A stretch of DNA of 10,584 bases from Methanomicrobiales archaeon (GCA_003160755.1 QEXZ01000049.1:1-10584), one strand, 5' to 3'; shown: positions 1 to 7,062, counted from the stretch's first letter. The notes: generated by a model not told the origin, from the letters alone. Program-made: numbers and translations.

Positions 1-189
1 ACTTCTTTGGTCATGGTTGCGTTTGGGTTAGAGTTTTATTTTGTATTGTATTTTTGTAAATATTAATCCGCCCTAAAAATGCAACCCTTTCTTTTCAATC
101 TTCACTTATAGATTTATGTTCCATCACTCTCACCAATTATATTGGCGTTTAATAATTTCTCACAAGGATGGATTCGGAATTTTATATGA

Positions 190-286
190 CGTTCCCGGCG
201 TATGCGACGTTTGCCGGAGCGAAGCGAAGGTAAATGTGCCGAAGGCCGAGCAACCGACAGGGAGAGAAGCGCATACGCTGTGTTGT
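190..286. repeat. GC-rich foldable element
   Basis: A block of contrasting composition with nested inverted repeats. The outer arms are GCGTATGCG (198-206) and CGCATACGC (270-278), a perfect 9-bp stem. Inside, ACGTTTGCC (207-215) pairs with GGTAAATGT (229-237) if two G-T wobbles are allowed, and GCC-GAA-GGC (238-246) forms a mini-hairpin. The right side runs on to GTGTTGTGCG just before one arm of the 16-bp inverted repeat. The shape recalls a folded recombination site (integron attC-like), a REP-type element or a structured RNA. A full attC core pair is not present: GTTGTGC at 283-289 is one base off the usual GTTRRRY, and no matching left core is seen. Confidence 0.5.
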
Positions 287-302
287 GCGAAATTCGCGCG
301 AT
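287..302 (+). repeat. Left arm of 16-bp inverted repeat around the methyltransferase gene
   Basis: GCGAAATTCGCGCGAT. Its exact reverse complement is at 1146-1161. It lies 13 bases beyond the stop codon of the methyltransferase gene and directly abuts the GC-rich foldable element. Confidence 0.8.
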
Positions 303-315
303 TTCATACTAATGA

Positions 316-1119
316 TTATTTCTTTATAGCCTTACCTTTAAAAAAAGTATAACAAAACACTCCATTTTTTTCTGCTGTCCGATAGAGGTCTTTTATCCCT
401 TGGTCCCATTCGTATTTATCTATTAATGAGTTATTTAATGCATCCTTTTCAACTTCCTCAATCATTGCAGTAAACGTATTTTTTATAAAACCTTCAACTA
501 AAAATGGTTTACTTGAATCAACATAAACCATTCGAGGAGATACTAAACAATCTGAAAAACCTGCTTTATATAATAAAGGATAAATTTCTCTACCAATAAG
601 GGCATTTCCGCCATGCAATGCTTGTAATTGCACCTGGCAATTAATAGCTTTTTGCGCAGCATCACTACGTGGATAAAAATACGCTGAACCATGATCCCCT
701 TCAATCACTGTTATCGTACCACCTTTTCGTAATACTTTTTTCAAATTTAGCAATGCTTGTACAGGATTTGATAAATGTTCTAGAACAAAACATACAAATA
801 TATGGTCAAATGACTCAGCTTCAAAATGTAAATCAAAAATATCACCAATTTGCAACATTACATTTTTAATGTTCAATGCTTGAATCATTGTTTTTGCCTT
901 TTCAAGTGATGTTTCAGAAATATCAATTGAAGTAAAATGGCATGAAGGATTTTTTGGAGCAATTATTTTTGTCTGAGAACCAACACCGCAACCAGTCTCT
1001 AATATCTTTGAATTCTCAGGAAAAATAGAGTCATAATGTAACAATTCATCAAGTGTGTTTGCTTGATCTTGCAGTCTTTTTAATTCTTGCTCTGAGTATC
1101 CATGAATATAATTGTTCAT
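316..1119 (-). CDS. SAM-dependent class I methyltransferase
   Basis: A 267-residue methyltransferase of the UbiE/MenG-like Rossmann type (Methyltransf_11/25 families), cytosolic, substrate unknown. Motif I is ILETGCGVG (39-47). The acidic residue after strand 2 is D66 in SIDIS, GDIFDL is at 92-97, and the motif IV region FVLEHL is at 111-116, followed by LRKGG (130-134). The N-terminus (HGYSEQELKRLQDQA) and the length match stand-alone archaeal and deltaproteobacterial relatives whose substrates are not established. The start is supported by an AGGAAG ribosome binding site (1128-1133) eight bases upstream of ATG. The gene is visibly more AT-rich than its neighbours, and a perfect inverted repeat brackets it with its ribosome binding site, so recent acquisition is plausible. 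The fold is sure; the substrate is not. Confidence 0.88.
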   Translation of the reverse strand: MNNYIHGYSEQELKRLQDQANTLDELLHYDSIFPENSKILETGCGVGSQTKIIAPKNPSCHFTSIDISETSLEKAKTMIQALNIKNVMLQIGDIFDLHFEAESFDHIFVCFVLEHLSNPVQALLNLKKVLRKGGTITVIEGDHGSAYFYPRSDAAQKAINCQVQLQALHGGNALIGREIYPLLYKAGFSDCLVSPRMVYVDSSKPFLVEGFIKNTFTAMIEEVEKDALNNSLIDKYEWDQGIKDLYRTAEKNGVFCYTFFKGKAIKK

Positions 1120-1135
1120 ATTGTTATCTTCCTTT

Positions 1136-1282
1136 TCAACTCATTATCGCGCGAATTTCGCCCAACTCTAGTATATCCGGCATTAATGTCGTATATCCTT
1201 CCATTTTGGGGTTATATCCGAAACTTACTTCGTATGTACCTCCCTTTAGCCGACTGCTAATCTTCATTTCCTTCAACTTCAT
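1136..1282 (-). CDS. Small 48-residue protein, possibly a truncated HicB-like remnant
   Basis: The frame begins at ATG 1282 and ends 16 bases before the methyltransferase ATG, so the methyltransferase ribosome binding site lies just beyond its stop. The middle, GGTYEVSFGYNP followed by EGYTTLMPDI, weakly recalls the first strands of HicB-type antitoxins (a Y-V strand, an EGGY-like strand, then PDLPGC). The expected PGC and the helical part are absent. The last codons (GEIRAIMS) are encoded by the right arm of the 16-bp inverted repeat and what follows, as if another sequence had been joined here. No clear ribosome binding site is present. It may be a gene remnant rather than a working gene. 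The HicB resemblance is from memory of the family and unverified. Confidence 0.35.
   Translation of the reverse strand: MKLKEMKISSRLKGGTYEVSFGYNPKMEGYTTLMPDILELGEIRAIMS
1146..1161 (-). repeat. Right arm of 16-bp inverted repeat
   Basis: ATCGCGCGAATTTCGC, the exact reverse complement of 287-302. With one mismatch allowed the match runs a few bases further (a shared CAAC). It lies about 26 bases upstream of the methyltransferase start codon, inside the tail of the 48-residue frame. Confidence 0.8.
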
Positions 1283-1328
1283 TTTCAATAAACGATTTCA
1301 TTATTATTAAATCCATCGGTCTTTTCAT
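1257..1328 (-). pseudogene. Short open frame upstream of the 48-residue ORF, probable gene fragment
   Basis: From ATG 1328 this frame encodes 23 residues (MKRPMDLIIMKSF, then an acidic tail ENEVEGNED). The same frame is open further upstream, almost back to the oxidoreductase stop, with TTG codons as other possible starts. Its last 26 bases overlap the start of the 48-residue frame in a different phase. The overlap could be translational coupling of two tiny genes or one gene broken by a frameshift. No family recognised. Confidence 0.25.
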
Positions 1329-1377
1329 CTTGGCTGTGTAAATCTGTGTCAACAATTTATTTTCTATTTTCTGGGGG

Positions 1378-1405
1378 TTAATCTTGTGAAATCTCGTGGT
1401 TTATT
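1378..1405 (+). repeat. Family 2 repeat, variant copy overlapping the oxidoreductase 3' end
   Basis: Begins TTAATCTTGTGAAATCTCGT. It carries the same words as the other family 2 copies (TCTCGTGG, AATCTTGTG, GGTTTA/GGTTAA) in a rearranged order. Its leading TTA is the oxidoreductase stop codon read on the minus strand. A related short block, CTGTGTAAATCTGTGTC, lies 30 bases to the left at 1334-1350. Confidence 0.5.
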
Positions 1406-2664
1406 ATCACTTCTGCGCACTCAAAACCAGCTCGGATTGCACCATTCATACTTCGCTCGGGATAGTTAGGAGAAGAAAACATCCCTGCAAGGTATAGTCC
1501 CTTAATATGCGAAGAATAGGGAAGGATATTGTTTTTATAGCCAAGCTCATATATCGGAGCAGTGTACTTTTTCTTTGCCAATCCACACCACTTCACGTCC
1601 TCCCGGTGGAAATCGGGAAACATCTTCGCTATCCCGTCAAGATACAAATCAACGACCTCTTCGTCGCTCCTTCTCCATATCGGATCTTTTTCATGCACAT
1701 AAGACACCACGTAAAATAAATTCTCGCCGTAGTCAGCACGAGGAACAAAGTTGGTATGTTCGATAATGGCGCCAAAGGGCACCTCGGCCTTTATATTCAA
1801 CCAGTAAATGCCATCCATCAAACTTCTTTCCGTTCCAAAGAGAGCACAAATAGTGTTTTGGTACTTTATTTTATTGATTGAAAGAGTCTTAGTCAACGAC
1901 GGCGTGGTTACTATAACGCTATCAGAAGCGATAAAGCCTTTGGATGTGTTCACACCGGCGACTTTGTTATTTTCTATCGCAAGTTCCTTGACCTTACAAC
2001 CTGTTCTCAATTCGCATCCTTGCGATTCAATTTTTTCCGCCATTTTGTCCACGAGTTGCTGAAATCCGCCTCGTAGATACCCCAGTCGCTCTCCTTTAAA
2101 TGTCCTGTTTGACCTAAGTTTTATCCTGCTCAGGAGCCATGCAGCCGAAATGGAGTTGTACGAGCCAAATTTGCTCTTGAATAGTGGTTCAAAGAAATTC
2201 TCATAAACAGACCGATTTGTTTTTTCAATCACCCATTTCGTTGCCGGGAACTCATCAAAGACCAGAGGGTCTTTTAGCCGACGTGCACTGAGAACCGCCT
2301 TTGCTAAAAGAACCTTATCGAAAAAGGAGAGATAATCGAACTTCAATATTTCGAGCGGCGTGTTCAGGCGATGGATTTTACCGTTTATGTAATAACCTGT
2401 GGTTCCTATGCGCCATTCGAGTTTTTCAAGCAAACCGAGCTCTTTGATTAGTTGTTGAATAATGACATCGTCACTAAAAATATGATGATAGAATTTCTCG
2501 ATGGAATATCCTCCTCGGGCATAGCTGTTTGCTAAGCCACCCAGATTCTCTTCCTCTTCCACGAGGATGACCTCCTCACTGTCCTTGTCACTGCCACGGT
2601 GCGTGCACAAGAAATAAGCGGCAGATAAGCCAGTAAGTCCTCCCCCTATCACTATTGTTCTCAT
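1378..2664 (-). CDS. FAD-dependent oxidoreductase, protoporphyrinogen oxidase/amine oxidase superfamily (COG1232-like)
   Basis: About 428 residues. The N-terminal dinucleotide-binding site is IVIGGGLTGLSAAYFL (near residues 4-19), followed by a strand ending in LVEEEENLGGLANSY, where the acidic residue binds the FAD ribose and GGLANS is typical of the amine oxidase/HemY group. The C-terminus has the matching FAD motif, GLYLAGMFSSPNYPERS then NGAIRAGFECAE. The protein is soluble or membrane-peripheral. True haem synthesis seems unlikely, because the downstream partner (17 bases beyond a 98-base gap on the other side) is a membrane glycosyltransferase and no haem gene is near; archaeal relatives often sit in glycan or lipid clusters. 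I chose ATG 2664 over the GTG one codon earlier. The last eight codons and stop (NHEISQD) are written by a copy of dispersed repeat family 2. The substrate is unknown. Confidence 0.82.
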   Translation of the reverse strand: MRTIVIGGGLTGLSAAYFLCTHRGSDKDSEEVILVEEEENLGGLANSYARGGYSIEKFYHHIFSDDVIIQQLIKELGLLEKLEWRIGTTGYYINGKIHRLNTPLEILKFDYLSFFDKVLLAKAVLSARRLKDPLVFDEFPATKWVIEKTNRSVYENFFEPLFKSKFGSYNSISAAWLLSRIKLRSNRTFKGERLGYLRGGFQQLVDKMAEKIESQGCELRTGCKVKELAIENNKVAGVNTSKGFIASDSVIVTTPSLTKTLSINKIKYQNTICALFGTERSLMDGIYWLNIKAEVPFGAIIEHTNFVPRADYGENLFYVVSYVHEKDPIWRRSDEEVVDLYLDGIAKMFPDFHREDVKWCGLAKKKYTAPIYELGYKNNILPYSSHIKGLYLAGMFSSPNYPERSMNGAIRAGFECAEVIINHEISQD

Positions 2665-2666
2665 CA

Positions 2667-2714
2667 CACTTTTTCTTTTTTTTACAAAAAAAGAAAACCT
2701 GTACTAAAAGAAAA
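2667..2714 (+). repeat. Family 1 repeat, full copy with T/A hairpin; possible terminator
   Basis: The hairpin pairs 2671-2682 (TTTTCTTTTTTT) with 2686-2697 (AAAAAAAGAAAA) around a TAC loop, a 12-bp stem. The core CCTGTACTAAAAG follows. The copy lies between the glycosyltransferase stop and the oxidoreductase start, and on the minus strand gives long U-rich runs of the kind that end archaeal transcripts. The inverted copy at 9896-9944 has the same layout with shorter runs on both arms. Confidence 0.65.
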
Positions 2715-2742
2715 AAAGACTTGTTTTTTTTTTAAGAAATGT

Positions 2743-2760
2743 TTGTGCTAAAAGAAAAAA
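2743..2760 (+). repeat. Family 1 repeat, partial copy
   Basis: TTGTGCTAAAAGAAAAAA, the core of family 1 without the hairpin, 30 bases from the full copy and 6 bases beyond the glycosyltransferase stop codon. The two copies form an imperfect local duplication. Confidence 0.55.
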
Positions 2761-2765
2761 CTTAT

Positions 2766-4367
2766 TTATTGTTCGGATTTATAAAACAACACAACTCCGG
2801 TTTTAGTCGGTTCTTTGCCGATTTGCCGGAAAAACAAGTAATCCGGCGATGCGAACGATAGACAATCTGATGCTGTTAATGGATAATTATACCACTGCAT
2901 GATAGAACTGTTAAATTGGCAATATCCGGTGAGATTTTGCGTGGTATTCTGTTTATCCCGGGATATGAGGATTACTGGTGCATCGAGTTCTCTTGGACCG
3001 GGATTCCACTCTATCCTATTGTAATGACGCAGATGCCAGAGATATTGCGTTACTGCGGCGTTATCCATGACCAGGATTCTCGTTTCATAGCCCTCGTGCT
3101 CAGCGGAAACCTCGTTTAGTTTTGCAACGAACTCGTTAAAACTGCGGTGTGGTTGTGCTGCCTGCACCATAGGCTCGGCGGGGTCATCAAAATGATGATA
3201 ATTCAGATTAACAGACGTGTATACGCAAAAAGCTAAGATAATAATCGTAAGCACCGTGAAAAGGGGTTTATATACGTCTTCTCTTTCAACACGTTTTAAT
3301 GAAAGCTTTTCCGCCACGAACTTCCCCGCGATAAACGTTAGGGGCAGAAGCAAGTGAAGCAGAATCCATGGTGCCTTTTCGTGTATGAAGGAATAAATAA
3401 AGAAGCTGCTGATCGCCCAATAAGACATAAAAATCATTAACAAGTCCTTTTTACGTGCGAAATATAAAATCCCGGCAATTCCGAAAATAAGAATTGGGAG
3501 TTCGTACAATGAAGATAGCACGGCATAAAAGTAAAAAGGACCTGTGGGTCCTGCACTGTATGACGCCCAGTGAGATACTGCGCGGAAAAGCGCGAAAGAA
3601 TCTTGCGGGTTTTTGAAGAAGAAGCTGTAAAAGGAGGTGTAGATTATCGCGATGATTGACAACGAGATGGTAATCGGCAGCCATTGAAGCTTTAAAATCG
3701 TCATTAATGCTTTTGCCGTACTTCGTTTGTAGGTGTAGAGGGCATAGAAGACAGCAAAAGAAAAGAAGATAAAGGAGATTATGTAGGCATTTTCTTTTGT
3801 GCACAACGCGAGAGCAAAGAGGATAGATGCGAGATAGAGGAGAAGGGGCCTCCTTTTCTCTATATAATGTATGACACAGACCACAGCAGCTAATGAGAAG
3901 AACGCTATGTAAATGTCATTTCTAAAAAATCGTGAATAATAAAGAAAAGAGGGGGAAATAGCGAGAAGAAAAGCGGTAATAAAACTGCCCTTGAAACCAA
4001 GTTGTTTCTTGAGCGCAAAGGGTAGTGCAACCAGAGCGACGCCAAAAAGAGCGGGCATTAGCCTGCTAATCCATTCAGTATCTCCAAATAAGCGGTACAT
4101 CGCGGCGGTTAAATAATATAGAAAAGGGCCGTGCCACTTGGGGTCATATCCATATATGCCTTGTTTGAACAACAGATACGAAAAATGTGCATGCACGCTC
4201 TCATCATGGTGGAACGGGCGAAAATCGAGATTATAGAATCTAAGAGCGAATGCGAGTGCGATAAGTATAAAAGGCAGGTATAACTCAACCTTCTCAAATC
4301 TAAAAGAGCTGCGTTTTGTTTCCTGCATTGAGTCAACTTTCAAGTGCAAGGGCTTTAATCGTTCCAT
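2766..4367 (-). CDS. Agl23-like membrane glycosyltransferase (TIGR03663 family, GT-C fold)
   Basis: 533 residues, an integral membrane protein with about ten or more hydrophobic segments. The first follows the basic N-terminus (about 28-45). It is followed by an outer loop with the acidic signature FRPFHHDESVHAHF (49-62), where D55/E56 sit where GT-C enzymes (PMT/ArnT superfamily) keep the catalytic acid. RNDIYIAFF (149-157) and KENAY (191-195) are further conserved loops of this family. The C-terminal 130 residues after the last membrane segment form a soluble domain. Such proteins use lipid-linked sugars outside the membrane; in archaea the family is called flippase activity-associated protein Agl23, after its link to N-glycosylation. 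The exact reaction is unproven. A start at M14 (MQETKRS) is possible; neither start has a clear ribosome binding site. It is followed on the same strand by the FAD oxidoreductase. Confidence 0.85.
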   Translation of the reverse strand: MERLKPLHLKVDSMQETKRSSFRFEKVELYLPFILIALAFALRFYNLDFRPFHHDESVHAHFSYLLFKQGIYGYDPKWHGPFLYYLTAAMYRLFGDTEWISRLMPALFGVALVALPFALKKQLGFKGSFITAFLLAISPSFLYYSRFFRNDIYIAFFSLAAVVCVIHYIEKRRPLLLYLASILFALALCTKENAYIISFIFFSFAVFYALYTYKRSTAKALMTILKLQWLPITISLSIIAIIYTSFYSFFFKNPQDSFALFRAVSHWASYSAGPTGPFYFYAVLSSLYELPILIFGIAGILYFARKKDLLMIFMSYWAISSFFIYSFIHEKAPWILLHLLLPLTFIAGKFVAEKLSLKRVEREDVYKPLFTVLTIIILAFCVYTSVNLNYHHFDDPAEPMVQAAQPHRSFNEFVAKLNEVSAEHEGYETRILVMDNAAVTQYLWHLRHYNRIEWNPGPRELDAPVILISRDKQNTTQNLTGYCQFNSSIMQWYNYPLTASDCLSFASPDYLFFRQIGKEPTKTGVVLFYKSEQ

Positions 4368-4383
4368 TTTATGTTGCGCTATG

Positions 4384-4415
4384 AAAAAGAAAACCTGTGC
4401 TAAAAGAAAAACAAA
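4384..4415 (+). repeat. Family 1 repeat, core copy
   Basis: The 32 bases match, without mismatch, the reverse complement of 9896-9927 (central word AACCTGTGCTAAAAG). The T-rich left arm of the hairpin is missing here. On the minus strand it gives a run of T tracts downstream of the permease gene. Confidence 0.65.
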
Positions 4416-4420
4416 AAATT

Positions 4421-4453
4421 TCTCGTGGGAATCTGTGTAATCTTGTGGTTAAT
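4421..4453 (+). repeat. Family 2 repeat, full copy
   Basis: 33 bases that match 7947-7979 at all but one position. They are built from the words TCTCGTGG, AATCTGTG and AATCTTGTGGTTAA. The copy lies 14 bases beyond the permease stop codon and 5 bases from a family 1 copy. Confidence 0.75.
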
Positions 4454-4467
4454 CGGACATTGTCAAG

Positions 4468-5745
4468 TTAATACACCATCAAATAGACGACAATTGTCAT
4501 AAGAAAAGCTACAGCCCCAATTACAATTCCACCGACCGTGTAGCATCTATAGCCCGAGGAAGGCTCCATCCCAGCGAGTTCTATCATAGTCCAGAAATAA
4601 GGGTCATTTGCATGCGATACAAGAAAAGTGCCGGATGCTATAGACATTAATACAATTTCCAATGGCAAACCGAGCTCAGGAAGAGCAGGAATTAATATAC
4701 CGGGGACAACCAGCATGGTTACGACTCTCGAGCCTTGAGCACTCTGAATCGCAACTGCGACCAAAAAAGGAATGAGTATCAGTGGCAAGTTCGAGTTAAT
4801 AACCATCTTACCAATTTCTTGACCAACTCCTGTCATTGCTAACGTAGAGCCAAGAGCAGCTCCGGCACATAAAACCAGGAGTATAGCCCCTCCTCTTCCT
4901 ACCGCCTCTTCTGTCCATATCTTAATCTCGGCAAGTCCGAAGGAATGAGCAGCGATGAAAGCGAGCAAAACCCCTATCAACAATGCTACATTTGGATTGC
5001 CCATAAAACTTAGCACAGGTACTGGCACAGAAGTTGGAATAGCAATATTCAAGAGAATAAGTGTTATTGGGACAACAAGGGGTGGGTATGCCTTTAATCT
5101 ACTTATATTTACCTTCGCCCGCTTTTCTGCTACGCTCGTTGGGGATTTCCCGAACCTGCAGAACTTTTCTGCATACAAGTAGCCGACTAATGTGGTAGGG
5201 ATAGCGAGCATAAGACCGAGTATAACAATGTCAGCACCCACAACTCCCAGTTCTTTTGCTGCGGAATAAACGCCGGGTGCTGGATAAATAAGCTCGTATG
5301 ATGCGAGGGTGCCCAGACACAGCGAGGTGGCAATTACTCCTACCGGGATGTTCAACTTAGAAGCAATCTCTCTGGCTATCGGTATGAAGATCACATAGGC
5401 TAATATGCAGCACATGAGCGGAATAGCAACCAGAAAACCGAGCAAATTCAATGCGAGGACGGGCTTTTTCGATATTCGTATAATATCATCTGCGATTACA
5501 GAGGTTGCGCCAATTCCATCTAAGGTCATGCCAATTATACTGCCGCACACGATGATCAGTCCAAGATGGTAAATCACTCGCTCCATGCCCGTCAAAATGG
5601 ATTCAAGTGCCTCAAAAGGTTTGCCAGCCAAAATCCCTACAAAGATTGACACGGTGATCAAACTCAAAAAAGGATGGATCTTGAGCCAAGTAGTCATGAC
5701 TAAGATGAGAACCAAAGCAAGGAAAAAAATGAGTATTGGCGTCAT
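4468..5745 (-). CDS. GntP-family organic acid:H+ symporter
   Basis: About 425 residues with some twelve hydrophobic segments throughout and no signal peptide. The GntP family (gluconate permease, COG2610) is recognised from the early FLSLITVSIFVGILAGKPFE segment, the PAPGVYSA loop in place of the usual PPHPGP, SAQGSRVVTM in the second half, and the signature SHANDPYFWTMIELAGM near the C-terminus (SHVNDSGFW in gluconate permeases). Family members carry gluconate, glycerate, fructuronate or other hydroxy acids into the cell. The start is ATG 5745, 17 bases after the aconitase X stop. An upstream TTG would overlap that stop by three bases. Close spacing implies co-transcription with aconitase X. 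The substrate is unknown; a hydroxy acid handled by the neighbouring dehydratase is inference. A family 2 repeat follows the stop. Confidence 0.85.
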   Translation of the reverse strand: MTPILIFFLALVLILVMTTWLKIHPFLSLITVSIFVGILAGKPFEALESILTGMERVIYHLGLIIVCGSIIGMTLDGIGATSVIADDIIRISKKPVLALNLLGFLVAIPLMCCILAYVIFIPIAREIASKLNIPVGVIATSLCLGTLASYELIYPAPGVYSAAKELGVVGADIVILGLMLAIPTTLVGYLYAEKFCRFGKSPTSVAEKRAKVNISRLKAYPPLVVPITLILLNIAIPTSVPVPVLSFMGNPNVALLIGVLLAFIAAHSFGLAEIKIWTEEAVGRGGAILLVLCAGAALGSTLAMTGVGQEIGKMVINSNLPLILIPFLVAVAIQSAQGSRVVTMLVVPGILIPALPELGLPLEIVLMSIASGTFLVSHANDPYFWTMIELAGMEPSSGYRCYTVGGIVIGAVAFLMTIVVYLMVY

Positions 5746-5762
5746 GTTCACGAACAACAATA

Positions 5763-6971
5763 TCAAAACGCTTTCCTAATACACTCTTCCGTCTTGCACA
5801 ACTTCACTTCCGCATCCCCACACAGAAGAGGCACGTATCGCAGCATTTTACCCGAGTTGGTCAATACGCAATCGTAGTGCTCAAAAGCAGGGGACACCAC
5901 GAAACAGGTATCGCAAATCACCTTGACGCCGTAGCTCGCTATTCGCTCCGCTATTTGCTGCATTTGAGTGTTCTGCATTACTGCACGTGCGGTGAATATA
6001 AAGAACTCGAGATCTTTTTTTATCTTTCTTCCTTTACCTTCGCATTCTGCTCTCAAGAGTTCGTATAACCGTTTCAGTTCGATAGAAGAGCAATGCGGGC
6101 AGCCTATCGCTATCACGTCGGGTTCGCTGGAGCTGACGTAAAATGCTTCTATATCCTCTTTTTCTATCTCTATTTTCTCATCGGGTTCTAAATTCAACTT
6201 CTTTTCATCAACGCCCATTTCTGCTTCTGGCGTTATTCCTTTTATATGATACATACCTACGGAGCCTGTGGCTCCTATCGCGGCAGATAAATGTTTCAGC
6301 TCATCTTTGCTCGGAAGCGAGGAAGGGGAAAGTTCTATCAGCGGTATTTTGTTTTCTACAAGATTGCCTATCAGAAACCCGAGGGCGCTGTAGTCCGCAT
6401 CTGCGAGGGCACAGTTCACACACACTCTTATCTCCGGCTTCCTGTTCTCAGATTGGTGAAGTCCATAAAAAGGTGTTTTTCCTATGATCGCAGCGGCAAG
6501 AGCCGAAGGTGCTCCCTCCATATTCGTTCTCGCACCCAGGACAGAATTAGCGTACAAAACAGCCGATGATTCCGCCCATGCGATGTGTTCGCCCTTTGCC
6601 GGTGCATGACCGATAAGGTAAGGAATGCAGGTGCATTCGGCGGAGATGCCAAGTTTTTTATACGCATCAAGCACGTTTGTTTGATTAACCGCAAACGCTT
6701 CAGAAATGCCCATTTCCGCCCATTTCTCGGTGTCCATACCAATGGGATTTAAGGTGCTTTTTACTTTTACCGTGCCCTCAAGGCGTTTTATGAATTCAAA
6801 AGCGTCACCGATGGTTTTGTAAGATACGCCAGATACGTGTGCGCTTTTTATTGGTATCAATTTTGAAGCACTGTTTATGTCACCTATTGCGACGAGTATC
6901 TCCATTGCCTTTTTCTTCGTCCATCCTTCTTCTCCTTCGCATATCCGCTCTTCTTCTTTGGTCAGGTGCAT
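5763..6971 (-). CDS. Aconitase X (AcnX, DUF521), archaeal short type; candidate phosphomevalonate dehydratase large subunit
   Basis: 402 residues, a cytosolic Fe-S hydro-lyase. Family signatures are SAHVSGVSY (43-51), CTCIPYL (113-119), GEHIAWAESSAVLYANSVLGARTN (start near 127), GAPSALAAAIIG (153-164), GCPHCSSIE (290-298) and CDTCFVVSP (353-361). C115, C291 and C353/C356 are candidate cluster ligands. In archaea, proteins of this length without a fused swivel domain are typically the large subunit of phosphomevalonate dehydratase, which makes trans-anhydromevalonate phosphate in the modified mevalonate pathway and needs a separate small subunit (DUF126). No such gene is adjacent here. Bacterial relatives dehydrate hydroxyprolines. 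The linked GntP permease is unusual for isoprenoid synthesis and leaves a catabolic hydroxy acid dehydratase possible. The family is sure; the substrate is not. Confidence 0.88.
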   Translation of the reverse strand: MHLTKEEERICEGEEGWTKKKAMEILVAIGDINSASKLIPIKSAHVSGVSYKTIGDAFEFIKRLEGTVKVKSTLNPIGMDTEKWAEMGISEAFAVNQTNVLDAYKKLGISAECTCIPYLIGHAPAKGEHIAWAESSAVLYANSVLGARTNMEGAPSALAAAIIGKTPFYGLHQSENRKPEIRVCVNCALADADYSALGFLIGNLVENKIPLIELSPSSLPSKDELKHLSAAIGATGSVGMYHIKGITPEAEMGVDEKKLNLEPDEKIEIEKEDIEAFYVSSSEPDVIAIGCPHCSSIELKRLYELLRAECEGKGRKIKKDLEFFIFTARAVMQNTQMQQIAERIASYGVKVICDTCFVVSPAFEHYDCVLTNSGKMLRYVPLLCGDAEVKLCKTEECIRKAF

Positions 6972-7062
6972 GGTATCTTAAGGATCACAAATCCGAAACT
7001 CGATTTTGAATGTTCATCCATATGTATTCCCTCTTCGTCTCATCCCTGCTAAGAACTTTTAC

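Larger units (their letters stand above)
1..315. other. Gene-free left end
   Basis: I see no convincing gene here. The only reading frame of any length (116-352, plus) has no family features, no ribosome binding site, and runs through a GC-rich foldable element into the end of the methyltransferase gene. Bases 1-180 are AT-rich. Bases 190-302 are clearly richer in GC than both flanks and are described separately. A minus-strand ATG at 14-12 could open a gene leaving the window, but only four codons are visible. Confidence 0.6.

Noticed and set aside
1..14. Possible start of a minus-strand gene (ATG at 14-12) leaving the window
   Set aside because: Only four codons are visible and there is no ribosome binding site, so it cannot be supported.
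190..302. Confident call of an integron attC site
   Set aside because: The right core deviates from the consensus, the left core is missing and no integrase is visible, so it is kept only as a possibility.
116..352. 78-codon plus-strand frame at the left end
   Set aside because: It crosses the GC-rich foldable element and the 3' end of the methyltransferase gene, has no ribosome binding site and shows no family features.
3451..3804. 117-codon minus-strand frame inside the glycosyltransferase
   Set aside because: It is an alternative phase of an AT-rich membrane protein gene and shows no features of its own.
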